Shown in pieces: positions 1-11,145 of a DNA stretch of 64,000 nucleotides (position 1 is its first letter; each line of letters begins with the position of its first letter). The notes below the pieces were generated by a model, which saw only the letters and a list, made by a program, of their open reading frames with translations, did not search any database and had not been told where the DNA came from. Origin of the DNA: Delphinus delphis (taxonomy: Eukaryota; Chordata; Mammalia; Artiodactyla; Delphinidae); the NCBI RefSeq assembly GCF_949987515.2, contig NC_082691.1:62069740-62133739 (forward strand), given 5' to 3'. A program made the position numbers and the translations under genes.

Positions 1-463
1 AATTCAGGTCTCTTCCATGAATTCCCTGAAGCTTCCATATCAAATTCTTTGAAACCAGAATCATCTAAAGAAATGTGTCTTTGACATTGCTGCTTTGCTC
101 TAGGCCTTTCTTTGGGTGGGATTCAGCTCTGATTCAGTGCCTGGTCCCACCATCATCCTCCGGGTTGCCAGGCCCCGGGCAGGGCACTGTAAATACAGAT
201 ACAAACCAGAAAGCTCCCCCTCCTGGAGTCACAGCCTGGAGGGGAGGCCGACTAAGTGAATAGGAGGCAATGACACAAGTGTGACAGGGAAGCACCGGGG
301 GCTGTGGGCACCCACAGAACGGGAAAGTGCCCCAGATGGAGGGGATGGCTTGCGTGCGTAACTTACCTCCTTAGAGCCTGTTTCCTCACAGTGACGCTGA
401 GCTTCTAGATCAAATGAGATGATGAACTGGAGGACGATCTAGTCCTGAAAAGTGACATGCAGA
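1..463. other. Intergenic, no recognised feature
   Basis: Unique-looking mammalian sequence with no splice-bounded coding exon, RNA gene or clear repeat. It lies left of the first SINE. GHRHR would be expected somewhere to the left by mammalian gene order, but no exon of it is visible here. Confidence 0.5.
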
Positions 464-687
464 TAGAGATTTTTTTGTGTGTGTGTGGTACGCGGGCCTC
501 TCACTGTTGTGGCCTCTCCCGTTGCGGAGCACAGGCTCCGGACGCGCAGGCTCAGCAGCCATGGCTCACGGGCCCAGCTGCTCCGCGGCATGTGGGATCT
601 TCCCGGACCGGGGCACGAACCCGTGTCCCCTGCATCGGCAGGCAGACGCTCAACCACTGCGCCACCAGGGAAGCCCTAGAGATTTTT
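464..687 (-). mobile_element. CHR-type SINE, short form, with target duplication
   Basis: The element (475-676) is inverted. The tRNA-derived head is at the right, ending in the ccaccagggaagc signature, and the tail is at the left. The 11 bp direct repeat tagagattttt flanks it at 464-474 and 677-687. The short ~200 bp form lacks the middle portion seen in the long copies of this window and is typical of cetacean genomes. Short open frames inside it are artefacts of the repeat. Confidence 0.93.
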
Positions 688-1829
688 ATGTTTCACTCTT
701 CACAAAGAGGCAGGAAGGCAGGGCAGAAATTAGTAAACCCATTTCACAGATTTTGCCACGTTCATCCTTTCCCGTGTGGAACTTCTTCCTCCTTCCCAAA
801 TTTCAGTCTCATCCAGAGCTCCTGAAGGCTGAGACCCTGTCTGCTTCATTTTGCCTCCTTCCTGACCTCATCTCAGCCCAGACCTAACCTTGGTCAATTA
901 GGACATTGGGACTCAGAGAGGGAGAGTGACTTGCTCATGGTCACACAGAGAATTAGAGTTTGGGCAGGGGCTGGGACCCAGGCCTCCTGCCTCCCAGCCT
1001 GAGGCCCTTCCACTGCCAAACATGTGATCTTTGGAGCCCCTGCCTCCAGCCGCGGCTCCCCCGGAGGATGCCATGACCTCTGACCCTGCTAAGCCTTCAT
1101 CCACTCCTCCCACACCCCTGGGGCTACCAAACTCAGGGCTGAGGGCCTGTGGGAGCTGGCTGGAAACATGGGAGTCAGGGTAAAGCCAGTTCTCACGGAT
1201 GCCTTTGAACGCCTCTGCCAGGGCTCTGCACTGCCTTCTCTCCTCCCCTTCTCCCTCTGAAGAGCCGCTCTGAGGGGGGCCACGTCCTACCCTTTTGGGG
1301 CTGACTCTCCCAAGGCTCAAGGATACAGATTTTCAGGCCTAGAGGGGCTGTCATGAAATTCAAAGCCCTGCCTCTTCCTGCCATACTAGAGAGGAGGAAA
1401 CTGAGGCCCAGAGCAGGCGAGAGGCCAGCACAGGTCCCAGGGGGCCAGAGGCAGGGCCAGGTCGGGAGCCAGAGTTCTGCACCACCATCAAGTCTGAGAA
1501 TATTTGCTCTTTCAGAGCTTCTGGTGTGTTTCATCTGGGCAGCATCCTGGACTCCTGGTGTCTAGCTAACATTGCATACCTCCAGTGATGGGGGACTCAC
1601 TACCAATCTGTGTTTTCTCTTGCTCTCTCCACTTCTGTTCTCCTCATCTCTGAACCCAGACCTTAGAGTTCAGGTTCTCTGTTTCCAACCCTTCCTGCCT
1701 TCCCCACTGGTGCTTCTAAGGACGCTCACATGCTTGTTGTCTGTCCATGTTTACAGAGGGGACTTCTGTCCTGCTGCCACCCCCTCTCTACTCTAAACAG
1801 CGTACTCAGGGCCCAAGGTGAGGTTTACT
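688..1829. other. Intergenic with a MIR remnant
   Basis: Mostly unique sequence. A minus-strand MIR-like piece lies at about 1365-1470, where the gaggaaactgaggcccagag core is recognisable. No exon is supported; the open frames here lack a family match and overlap on both strands. Confidence 0.45.
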
Positions 1830-1955
1830 CATTCTTGTCATTCATTTCTTCAAAAATTCTTATTGAATGTTTGTTCTGCTACATACCAGGTACTGTTCCA
1901 GGCACTGAGGATACACTAATGAAAACAAACACAAATATCGGACCAAACAGAGACT
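1830..1955 (-). mobile_element. L2 LINE 3' fragment
   Basis: Reverse complement of the L2 3' end. It reads from an attcatt-rich start through 'accaggtactgttccaggc' into a run resembling the L2 'aacaaaacagac' segment. Boundaries are approximate. Confidence 0.65.
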
Positions 1956-2660
1956 TGAACTATCCCTGACATAGATCCTCCGTCCCCATGACAGAGCCTC
2001 GTGCAGCTCTGAAACCAATAGCCAGAAGGGCAGACTACCATAGAGAGACAGACACACGGAACAGAAGTGTTCAGAGCGAAAGTGGGACAAGGCACATGGA
2101 AACTTTACAAACCACCGGCCCAGTGGTTAGTACAGTTCCTCTGCTAGGAAATTACAAGGCTGCCCTTTGACTTTCTTCTGGACTTGCAGGCTGAGAGGCC
2201 CTTGGAAACAGCTGCAACATCTGCTAGCCATCCTTTCCCATGGAGGGAGACGGGGCCAGGGCTTGATTGGGCTGGGGCTACCAAGCAGGTCCAGCGGAGG
2301 CCACTTCCTCCTCCCAGATCCCTATAATATCACTTGTAGAGCCAGGGCAGGCCTGGCGCCTCCCCAGACCCACCACCAGACCCTGCTCATCCTGCCTGCC
2401 GCCTCTGGCTTCTCAGAGTGGGCTGGGTCCACCAGGGGCGCACCCTCTGCAGGGCCCAGGGATGTCAGCTTCCCCAAAGGAATGCCAGGCTCGGGGGCAG
2501 GGGCACCAGCTGAGCCCATGCGAGCTCACTCTCTAGGCAGGACCGGGCTGTGTGAGATTAGAGGTGGGCAGGTGAACGCGCACTGCGGCGGAGGTCGGGA
2601 CTGGCGGCACCAAAGACAGCTCGGGGTAATGGAAGAGACTGATGAGCCGGGGAGAACATG
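1956..2660. other. Intergenic, no recognised feature
   Basis: A 200-residue open frame crosses this stretch on the + strand, but its end is SINE sequence and the rest shows no recognisable protein domain. Nothing further is supported. Confidence 0.45.
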
Positions 2661-2791
2661 CGTAGGCTCAGCGGCCATGGCTCAGGGGCCCAGCTGCTCC
2701 GCGGCATGTGGGATCTTCCCGGACCGGGGCACGAACCCGCGTCCCCTGCATCGGCAGGCGGACTCTTAACCACTGCGCCACCAGGGAAGCC
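2661..2791 (-). mobile_element. CHR-type SINE, head only (truncated)
   Basis: Only the tRNA-derived head plus a few bases is present. It runs from the caggctcagcggcc segment to the terminal ccaccagggaagc. The 3' half and A-rich tail are absent and no target duplication was seen. It directly abuts an MLT-type LTR on its right. Confidence 0.85.
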
Positions 2792-3105
2792 TGGAGATAA
2801 GGCTTTTAAAGAGGGTATTCAGTTAAAATAAAGTCATAGGGTTGGTCCCTAATCCAATATGCCTGGTGTCCTTTTAAGAAGAGGAGATTAGGACCCAGGC
2901 ACACACAGAGGGAAGACCACGTGAAGACACAGGGAGGAGATGGCCATCTCCAAACCAAGCAGAGAGGCCTCAGAAGAAACCAGCCCTGCCGACCCCTGGA
3001 TCTTAGACTTCGAGCCTCCAGAATCGTGGGGAAGTAAACTTCTGTCCTTTAAGACACTCAGCCTGTGATGTTTGCTACAGCAACCCAGCAAACTAACATA
3101 GGTGC
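2792..3105 (+). mobile_element. MLT1-type MaLR LTR fragment
   Basis: Recognised by the ordered phrases typical of MLT1 LTRs: 'ccctaatccaat', 'ggtgtccttttaagaagagga', a gaaggccatgtgaagaca-like segment, 'gaaaccagccctgccgac', 'cctccagaatcgtgggg', and a tail with 'cagcaaactaacatag'. It is an old non-coding long terminal repeat. The left end is lost at the neighbouring SINE. Confidence 0.75.
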
Positions 3106-3539
3106 AAAGCCATTTGAATACGGCTCTGCCTTAAGCATGGTCACTTTCAGCTCCCCTGGAGGTCCACTTGTCCAGAAGCTCTGTCAGGAAAGAGAAGTAC
3201 ACTTTCAGGATCGTACTCCTGCATTACTATTTCCCATGGATTAGGGTCCCAGACAGGACATCACTTCTCAGCGATGAGTGGTATCTGCCTTTAAGAATGT
3301 AGGCGAAAACCAGACACAGCATCGCCAGTACAGAGACCAACCAGAAGGGTACCCACTGTCTTCCTCTTAGACATTTAAGGGATAGAAGTGCCTCTTCCCA
3401 CCTGGAGTGAACAGAAAGTCTATAAAAAGGAGGAATTCATAAACATCTAGCGAGTGCCTGAGGCAGCACAGCGTACCAGATTCTAGGATGTGGTGGGGTG
3501 CTGAAACTTCTTAATCTGGGGGGCAGGGTGTGTGTCCAC
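3106..3539. other. Intergenic, no recognised feature
   Basis: No gene or confident repeat is visible between the LTR fragment and the MIR. Confidence 0.45.
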
Positions 3540-3745
3540 CAGACAATTATAACAATAGCTAACCCTTTTCTATCTCAGACATTAGCGACAGACCATATTC
3601 TAAGCATGTTACACAAATCACCTTCATTAATCCTCACACAACCCTATGAGAAAGGCACTATTTGTGCCCCCATTTTATGTATGAGAAAACCGAGGCAGAA
3701 AGAGGTCACGTGACTTGGCAAAGATTACACAGCTGGTAAGAAGGA
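3540..3745 (-). mobile_element. MIR SINE
   Basis: Reverse-complement MIR. It reads from 'taacaatagctaaccc' through 'ttaatcctcacacaaccc', 'cccattttatgtatgagaaa' and 'aggtcacgtgacttggca' to 'acacagctggtaag'. Confidence 0.75.
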
Positions 3746-4159
3746 AGAGTAATAATGTTAGAGGGAGAAGAGACTTAAAGACAAGAGAAAAGAAGGGTGA
3801 GGGCACAAGGGAGCAGACACAGGGGTTCCCTTCCAAAATCTTGTCCTCCAGTTTGGAATGACTTCAGGACACTTATTGGAACCCTTCAACGAAGAACTAC
3901 TTAACTCACCACTGGGGTCTAGGGAGTATTTAATCTGAAGATAAGCCCTACGAGACTACGGGTGAGATAACCAAAAACGTCAGTTAAAGTGAAGAATGAT
4001 AAACAATGGCACACAGATCTTACATATTTCGGGACAACTTTTAAGATGTATGTATCTATTAACCACTCTTGATATATGGCCAAGCGCTTTTCTTGGAGCA
4101 GAAGCCTGCTGACTGGAACTCTAATTTGTCTATTTTTTTTTTTATAAAGCCACACCCAT

Positions 4160-4485
4160 GATGCCTCATCTTTGGTTTCCTGTTCTGGTATTTTAATATG
4201 CAGAGCAGTGAGGGTGTGGGCTGGTTCGCACTCTCTGGCCCTCTTTCTGTCTGTGCACAGGGTGGGATGGCCCTTCTATGCCCACCTGAAGTTGGTTACG
4301 GCCACGTGACTTCCCTGGGCCAGCAGAATGTAAGTGGAAGTGATGGCCTGAACCAAAGCCCCTGCTCACCATGACGAATCTGCAGCATGACTAAGAAAAA
4401 AACCCTGTGTGGTTTAACCACTGAGGTTTGGGGGTTACTTGTTATTGCAGCCTAGCCTACCTCCTCCTAACTGGTACACTCGTCA
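4160..4485 (+). mobile_element. Probable old LTR-type fossil
   Basis: Phrases such as 'ggccacgtgacttccctggg', 'ccagcagaatgtaagtggaa' and the end 'aaccactgaggtttgggggt' resemble ancient mammalian LTR-type repeats. The family is not certain and the boundaries are approximate. Confidence 0.4.
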
Positions 4486-4965
4486 AGTACTACGAGTCCA
4501 GTCTTAGTCTGGGTATTTAGATGTATTTCTCTATATTTCTCTAGTATTTTTGTATGGTCTCCTTAGACCTCATTTCACAATTCTTTTTAGCTATTTGCTT
4601 TTACTTTGGGATACCCAGGAGACCCAGCCCTCATTCATGATGCTGTTTCTGTGGTAAAAGTGTGGAACTCCAAGGAGAAGCCCACTGGGCGTGCAAAAGG
4701 CAGCACAGTGTGGTCATCTGGGGCACCCTGAGGGCAGGACCCATGCCCACCCCTCTCCTACTTTTCCCTCCTGCTGAGACAGACAACTCGCCATGGACCA
4801 TGGGCATCCCTCAACATTCCTGCTGGGTACTCCACGAACGCAAGGCCCTGACCGCTCTCCACTTGGGCCACTCACTCCTCAGGGTCATGTTTGCCACGAG
4901 CAACCCTGAGAGAAGAGGTAACATCTCCCACCAGGCAAAGAGCAGGCTTCCTATCCACTTTCTAT

Positions 4966-5200
4966 AAAAGTGAAGACTCGGGCTTCCCTGGTGGCGCAGC
5001 GGTTGAGAGTCCGCCTGCCGATGCAGGGGACACGGGTTCATGTCCCGGTCCGGGAAGATCCCACATGCCGCGGAGCGGCTGGGCCCGTGAGCCATGGCCG
5101 CTGAGCCTGCGCGTCCGGAGCCTGTGCTCCGCAGCGGGAGAGGCCACAACAACGAGAGGCCCGCGTACCGCAAAAAAAAAAAAAAAAAAAGTGAAGACTC
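4966..5200 (+). mobile_element. CHR-type SINE, short form, with target duplication
   Basis: Full-length short element (about 4980-5190) with the tRNA-derived head, including the ttcatgtcccggt B-box region, and a pure A tail of about 19. A 14 bp direct repeat aaaagtgaagactc flanks it (4966-4979 and 5187-5200). The intact duplication and uninterrupted A tail suggest a fairly recent insertion. Confidence 0.95.
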
Positions 5201-6720
5201 TACCAAGCTCAGTACTCCTTTCCTGCTACTCCGGCCGCTGAGTCACCCACCCACCCATCCTGGGCCCCTTGCTTTGCCTTTGTAGGACTTGGATGGCACC
5301 GGAGAACCAGAGCAAACCGTTGTGAAGCTCTGGTAACTGCTTTTATATAAGTAACAAAGTCCTTTGTCTTGGACCCAGGTGTCTGGGCTCTTCGTCCAGC
5401 ATCCATGAAACCGTGGCAGGCTAACTTGTGAGTTTGTACACAGGGTAAAGTCTCAGCCCCTGCACCCTCCACCCCCAGTTCTGCCCAGGACTGGGCAGGC
5501 TGTGGGCCGACGGGCAGTAAGCATGCGTCCTTTTCACTCACTGACCTCGGGAGTGGGGAGGCTGGAGACAGTCTCATTCTATACCTGATTCCCTAGGGGC
5601 CATTTTACTTTCCATTTTACTTCTCAGCTTTACCCTCTGCAATTGGCACAAGAAACCAGGAGCCAGTTCACACTCAGGGCTGTTAGATTTGGGGTTTGGA
5701 GGAAGATGACTGGCCTTCTCTGGTGATTGCCAGCTGCTTTCTGTCTTCCTTTGAGGTGATGCCAGCACACTAAGCTCCTCCCAGAGAACTTAGGAAAGAG
5801 GAAGAATTTACTGTTAGTGAGAAAGGAGGAACGCAGCCAGCAGAGACGCCGTTGGCCGTGGAGTCTTTCCTGTGGACATCTGCGCAAGCAGGACAGGGAC
5901 TTGGTGTTGTCACGAGGCAGGGCTGGAGTGCGTGTCTCCTGGGGCTCTGTTTGGAATGAGAAATGTGACATCCACCTTCAGGGAGCTGATGGGAAGGACT
6001 TGCCTTAGTTTCCAGCCAAGGATTTGGGGTTGCTTTGTCGGGGCAGCTGTGGTGGCCTAGGGAAGGTAGACGGCGGCCAGAAACAACGGGACGGGCCTCT
6101 GAGGTCGCTCCCCAGGCCGTGCTGGAATTTGCACCCAAATAAACACTTGGCAAAGCTGGGCTGTGTTCCTGCATTTCAGATTGAATAAATCCAAAGAGAG
6201 CAGCTCAGTGTGAAATTGACAAAACAAAACAAAACAAAAGGGAGGGACAGTTACTTGACTAGCCTCTCTGCTGTGCCTTCCACAGCTCTCACCAGGGGAC
6301 ACTTGTGCCCCTGCATCTCTTTCCTACACGTCAGGGAAGGAGAAGGCTTAGGGAAGATTGCAGGTGGGACTGGAAGGGGAGAGAAGAGGCAGTGGGGTGG
6401 TGCAGCAGCTCTAGGAAAAGGAGACACGGGCCTGAGCCAGGGAGGGAGGAGGGGATGAAGGAGGGGACACGATGAGGGCTAATTCTCAGCAAGGGGTGTG
6501 GTAGCTGACTGGCTGGGGGACCCCCGTGGCCCCTCATCTGCCACACCTGGCTCAGGGCTTTCTCTTCGCAGAGGATTCTGGGAACCGTTGCCCCTCCTAG
6601 TCTTGGGTCCACAGGGTTGGGGGTCGGGTTGATCTCAGGAACCCAGCTTCCCCGCCCCCCATCAAGGAAGGGCCTGTTGCCAGGAGAAGAATAACCCTCC
6701 CGTGTCCGAGTCCTCATTTC
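5201..6720. other. Intergenic, no recognised feature
   Basis: Unique sequence with a short caaaa tandem run near 6222-6240. No splice-bounded exon or confident repeat was seen. Confidence 0.45.
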
Positions 6721-6930
6721 ACTTGCAGCTGGGCGCTAATCCAATTGCTGGCTCTAACCTAATTCTCCATTGATGCTCGAGTCCTTTGCCTGCCGATATT
6801 AAAACTCTTTTCATTTAATTGTGCAGAAGATATATCCTCCTCAGCTGTCAGGTGGTAAATATAGAAGAGCTGATGTGGAGCTCTAATTTCTTCCCTGGCA
6901 GGCCTCCCACGGCTCTGAGTAATTGGGGAC
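6721..6930. promoter_or_regulatory. Candidate enhancer: TAAT-core and E-box cluster
   Basis: A repeat-free stretch with five TAAT cores (6737, 6760, 6816, 6884, 6920), the first as TAATCC (a bicoid/Otx/Pitx-type site). It also has E-boxes CAGCTG at about 6726 and 6842 and CAGGTG at about 6849. This composition is seen directly. That it is an enhancer of a neighbouring endocrine or neural gene (GHRHR or ADCYAP1R1) is inference. Confidence 0.35.
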
Positions 6931-7566
6931 CAAGATGCTCTGAAAGGAGGGGGCCAGGAAGGAGGGAAAAGGGAGGCAGGTGGGTCCCTGGCATGTTACC
7001 ATGGCCCAGAGGTTACAGATTGGAGGGAGCTGGGCCTGGTCCGTGTGTTCCTGGCTTGGTCAGTGTGCCCATTTCATAGGGACAGTCACAATCTCTCACA
7101 TGACTGGTATCAAGAGATGTTATGGGAGAATCAAGGGTGGCCAAGGGGAGGGGGCTGTCCCACTGTAAAGAGTAGGAGGGGGTCACAGGAGCCCCCAGTG
7201 TTGGAGGCAGGGAGCCGTGGTCCCGATAAACCCCCTTGATCTCATCACAGAGCGGACCGTTCCAATCTCAGAGTCAGGACTTTGAATGGACCAAGACCCT
7301 TTGAGACAAAGGGTCTGCTGACTGCAGCCCCCTTATTTGGTGACCACAAGCAGGGCAATGAAGAGTTGGTGACAGAGGGCTGGCCTCTTGACTTCCACTC
7401 CAGCCTGGAACATGGTGGCCACCCTGTGTCCCTGTGGAGGGAGAGACAGAGCATCACAGTGACACCCCAGCAGCCATTCGTTAGCAGGTTCATCCTCCCA
7501 CTAGAGGCCACCTGAAGTCACTCCTGCCATCTGCTACTTAACCACCCCCCACCCCGTGTGCACATG
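6931..7566. other. Intergenic, no recognised feature
   Basis: No gene or repeat recognised up to the CA microsatellite. Confidence 0.45.
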
Positions 7567-7572
7567 CGCGTG

Positions 7573-7613
<41 letters not shown>
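7567..7613. repeat. (CG/CA)n dinucleotide microsatellite
   Basis: An alternating purine-pyrimidine tract. It begins as gcgtgcgcgcg and continues as about 17 CA units ending near 7613. Confidence 0.95.
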
Positions 7614-7615
<2 letters not shown>

Positions 7616-8318
7616 ATGCAGGGAAAGGCAGGACAGACATAGAGACCACACAGCCGAGGCAGTGGGTCATGGGTAGGGCCTGTTACTGACCTCACACCTG
7701 GCCACAAGGAAGCAAGAAGCATCCTAGCAAGAACCGCCGGTCACCAGACACTGACTCCTCTAGAGGCCCAGCCCCACCTGTGGCTTCCCAGGAGCTCACA
7801 GTTTCTGGGGCTCCCTCGGGCCCTGGAGGACTTGGTACCCGCTCCATCTCCTGGGGAGCGGCTGCTGCTTCTTCTTGGCCACCTGCTCAGCTCCCAGCAC
7901 CGCAGAGCTCCTTGTGCTCGATCATTGGTGGACCTGAGCTCCTGGGTGGGCCCTGCTTCAAGAGGCTTTGCTACACCTTAGCTTCCTGAACCCCTCCCTT
8001 CTGCCACCCCTTGTCACAGCCTGGTGGGGACCTCAGATGGTCCTTTCGTCTCTTCTTTCCCTTCCTGCCTCAGAACAAGGCACATATCCAGTATTTCCCG
8101 AGGGCTCCTCTCTTCTGGACACTGGGGATTCGTAGACCTCCTTCCCCTCCTGGCCTGCCACCCCAGGCCTTTCTGACTCCACCCCAGTCCACTCCCCAAG
8201 ATCTGCTTCTCCCTTCCTACCTCCAGCCTGCGCTCTGCCCTTATCCCTTCTTCACCTGCTGAGCTAGGAGATCCTTGGGTAAGGGGAGGGCTTATCCTGG
8301 GGCTTGGGGTACCTGCTG
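7614..8318. other. Intergenic, no recognised feature
   Basis: Pyrimidine-rich unique sequence with no recognisable exon or repeat. Confidence 0.4.
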
Positions 8319-8787
8319 AATCTGTCACCAACCAGGGTTCTTGGTTTTCCCCAATCAATAGAAATTGACAAGAGACCAGACAAGAAATTCAGGCAAGGCT
8401 TTATTGGGGCCCCTGCTGCAGCAGGGGGCAGCGAGAACAAGCAACAGTTTCGCTTGTTTGCTTGCTTGTTCTTTATATGGGGTGAGGGAAGGGGTGTGTC
8501 CAGGGGTCGGGCCAGAAGGGTGGCTTAGGTGGTCTGCCCATGCCTTTGGTGGTGGTGTGTGCAGGGGGCATGGGCAGTACCCTGCCTTTGCTCCCGGCTC
8601 TTCACGAGCGGCAGTTGGGCTTTTTGGTCTCTTTGTATCTTTTGGGTCCAGAATTCGCCCCAACTGCACATGCACGCAGTTATTTTTAGTTCCATACGGT
8701 TTCTTTGTGTTTTGTTGCTGGAGGAGAGGTGTGTCCAGGTGCAAGCACTGCAGCAAAGGGTCGCAGGTCCCAGGCCTTTCTCAAATC
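8319..8787 (-). mobile_element. Solo retroviral LTR (class I-like) with 4 bp target duplication
   Basis: On the minus strand this 461 bp unit (8323-8783) has the layout of a complete LTR. It starts TG and ends CA. It has a TATA box (atataaag, plus-strand 8471-8478) and, about 70 bp downstream, the polyadenylation signal AATAAA (plus-strand 8400-8405), followed by a U5-like T-rich segment. The flanks carry the 4 bp direct repeat AATC (8319-8322 and 8784-8787), the duplication length typical of gammaretrovirus-like class I elements. No gag, pol or env sequence adjoins it, so it is a solo LTR left by recombination. The assignment to class I is inference from the duplication size and signals. Confidence 0.82.
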
Positions 8788-9204
8788 CTTTGACCAGGAC
8801 GTCCTAGAGAAGGTGATCAGGGGGGTTTCCAAGCCCTGGCCCAGAACATCACCACTGTCCTTTCCTTCAGAATTTGGAGCCAAACCTGCTGACCTGCCGA
8901 CTTGGGGTCCCTCTCCTTCATAGTATTTTCAGAGCAAACACTGGCAGGACATGTGACTGCTGGGAGCATGGGCCCAGATGGTCTAGTCACAGGATCCCTG
9001 CATGCCGGGGCCATAACGGCCAATGCTACTGCCCAACCCCTCTGTTCAAATGAGGAAATTGAGGCTCAGATACACACACAGGAGGGCATGCTTGCCCAGG
9101 CTCCTGCTGTGACTCCATCCAGAGACCCTGGCTTCCTAACTCCAGTCTACACTCTAGACGTTTCTGCCAGTAGAGTCAGAACGATGGGGGTGCTTCTGAG
9201 CATG
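8788..9204. other. Intergenic with a MIR remnant
   Basis: A minus-strand MIR-like piece is visible near 9035-9140 ('aaatgaggaaattgaggctc'). Otherwise nothing is recognised. Confidence 0.45.
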
Positions 9205-9420
9205 GGGGTCAGGATGACGGAGTGCCAATTCCAGTTCCACCTTCTGCTGGCTGTGTGACCTCCAGCAAGTTACCTGACCTCTCTGGGCATCAGTTTCCTC
9301 ACCAGTCAAGTGGGGATGCCAATGGTATCTACCTCTTATGTGGCACGAGAATGCACTGAGATAATCCTCCCAAAGCCCCAACACAGCATCTGGCACGTGA
9401 TGAGTGACGATTAGCTTTCA
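9205..9420 (+). mobile_element. MIR SINE
   Basis: Plus-strand MIR core: 'ctggctgtgtgacctccagc', 'aagttacctgacctctctgg', 'catcagtttcctcacc', and an end near 'agcatctggcacgtgatgag'. Confidence 0.85.
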
Positions 9421-10609
9421 TGCAACATTCAGCTCCACTGGGTCACAAACATCCTTAAAACCAGTAGGAACCATAACGAACATTAGCTAGTCAAGAAACA
9501 AGCAGGCATTTAATTTACTCCCTCAGAAAACGGAAGGGTTCTATGTCAGGAGACTGTTTGCATGGTTTTCCAGAAAGAGAAGTTTGCACAGATGTCGTTA
9601 TTCCCTCCATAGATGTTTCCCAGCACAGAGCAGGGGCAACAGAGTCATTCCGCTCATCCTGAGGCTACGCCCAGGAAGCAGAGGGAACCACCCAAGTCAG
9701 GATGCTGCTGGTTCTTCTCTAGAAGCTCTCCAGAAGCCCAGGACTGCCCTGACCTGCAGCCCACCTTCAGCTGAGCAGTGTATCTAGTGCTGTGGGAAGC
9801 CCCACTCCCCGTCCCAGGACCTTCAGAGCAACGATTAAGCCCTACGGTTCAGCCCCTGGCAAGGTGTTAAGCAGATACTCACCAGGACCAGAACTAGGGC
9901 GAGGAGAGTGAAGCACTCACCTGGGATGCAAAATTGAAGAGGCACCCCCAAACTCAGTAGCCAAGATAAATAATATTTTAAAACATTAAAATTAATTTAA
10001 AAATCCACAATGAACAAAATATCACACTTTTAAATAGAGACAGGCTCTGCCCCTGCAGAACCCTGAGAGTGAGTGCCTCCCAGGCCTCACCCTATAGTCC
10101 CAGCCCTGAAGCTCAGGTCCCTTCTCAGACCAGTAGAGTCAGACTCCCCGGGATGGGGTTCCAGACAGAGGTACCATTTGGGGAAAGCTCTGCAGGTAGT
10201 TCTCTGTGCAGAGAGTTGAGTACCCTGCTCTGAAAGAAGTAACAAATGCAGGCACGTCTGAGGTTTGCAGAGGGGAAGGGAGGGGATGCTATGTGATCCC
10301 GTGACGGCAGCCGTTTAGGAGTTCTGTGCAGAGAGGCAAAGAGTGCCCCATCCTCCAAGGGCACTGAAATTCTGCTTTTCCACCCTCTTCCCTGTGGGTT
10401 TTCTTTCAGAACGCAGAAACTCCTAGAATAATTGAGCAATACAATAAATTAACTTGTTCAGTCTTTGAGGACTCTCTGCTCCACTGTTTCCACTCCAGAT
10501 AACTGGGGTCCTTCTCTCTGCTTATTTAAATCCTGTGCAGATTTCCAACCCCAGTTCATCTCTCATGCCGCTCCCAGGAAGCCCTGCTCAAAATGCTGTT
10601 TCTGGAATC
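9421..10609. other. Intergenic, no recognised feature
   Basis: Unique sequence with an AT-rich patch near 9960-10035. No exon or confident repeat was seen. Confidence 0.4.
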
Positions 10610-10720
10610 TCTCCCTCTATTCATTCCATAAGCACACATTTGAGGACCTACTGTGTGTCAGGCTGGATTATGGAAATAGAAGGGCTGAATTAAGAAAATT
10701 GTGCTTGGGGAACTCAAAGT
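10610..10720 (-). mobile_element. L2 LINE 3' fragment
   Basis: Inverted L2 3' end, recognised by 'attcattccataagcac' and 'gaggacctactgtgtgtcag'. Confidence 0.5.
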
Positions 10721-10894
10721 AGTGCCAGCATATAACTAAAAAATTATACTAGAAGGTTTAGAACGAAAAGCAGCAATCTCTGGTCCAACTTTCTCCAAGT
10801 TCAGTATCACCTCTAGGCTCTAATCACCCTTAATTCTTTTGGGTGTTTCGTCTAGTATTTAGTTCCATTTTTCTAAATATAGGCATACACAGTT

Positions 10895-11116
10895 TTTTGG
10901 TTTTTTTTTTTTTTTTTTTTTGGCGGTACACGGGCCTCTCACTGTTGTGGCCTCTCCCGTTGCGGAGCACAGGCTCCGGACGCGCAGGCTCAGCGGCCAT
11001 GGCTCACGGGCCCAGCCGCTCTGCGGCATGTGGGATCTTCCCGGACCCGGGCACGAACCCGCGTCCCCTGCATCGGCAGGTGGACTCTCAACCACTGCGC
11101 CACCAGGGAAGCCCTG
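10895..11116 (-). mobile_element. CHR-type SINE, short form
   Basis: Full-length inverted short element. It has a T-rich tail at 10901-10921, the body, and the head ending ccaccagggaagccc at about 11115. It inserted in AT-rich sequence, and a clean target duplication is obscured by the poly-T and GTTT runs. Confidence 0.9.
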
Positions 11117-11145
11117 GGTTTTGTTTGTTTGTTTGTTTGTTTTTT
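11117..11145. repeat. (GTTT)n microsatellite
   Basis: About six GTTT units directly after the SINE head, ending in a short T run. Confidence 0.85.

Noticed and set aside
2888..3091. Minus-strand 67-residue open frame
   Set aside because: It lies wholly within the MLT1-type LTR fragment.
8319..8787. Possible provirus around the LTR
   Set aside because: No gag, pol or env-like coding sequence or second LTR adjoins it, and the 4 bp duplication closes on a single LTR, so it is a solo LTR.
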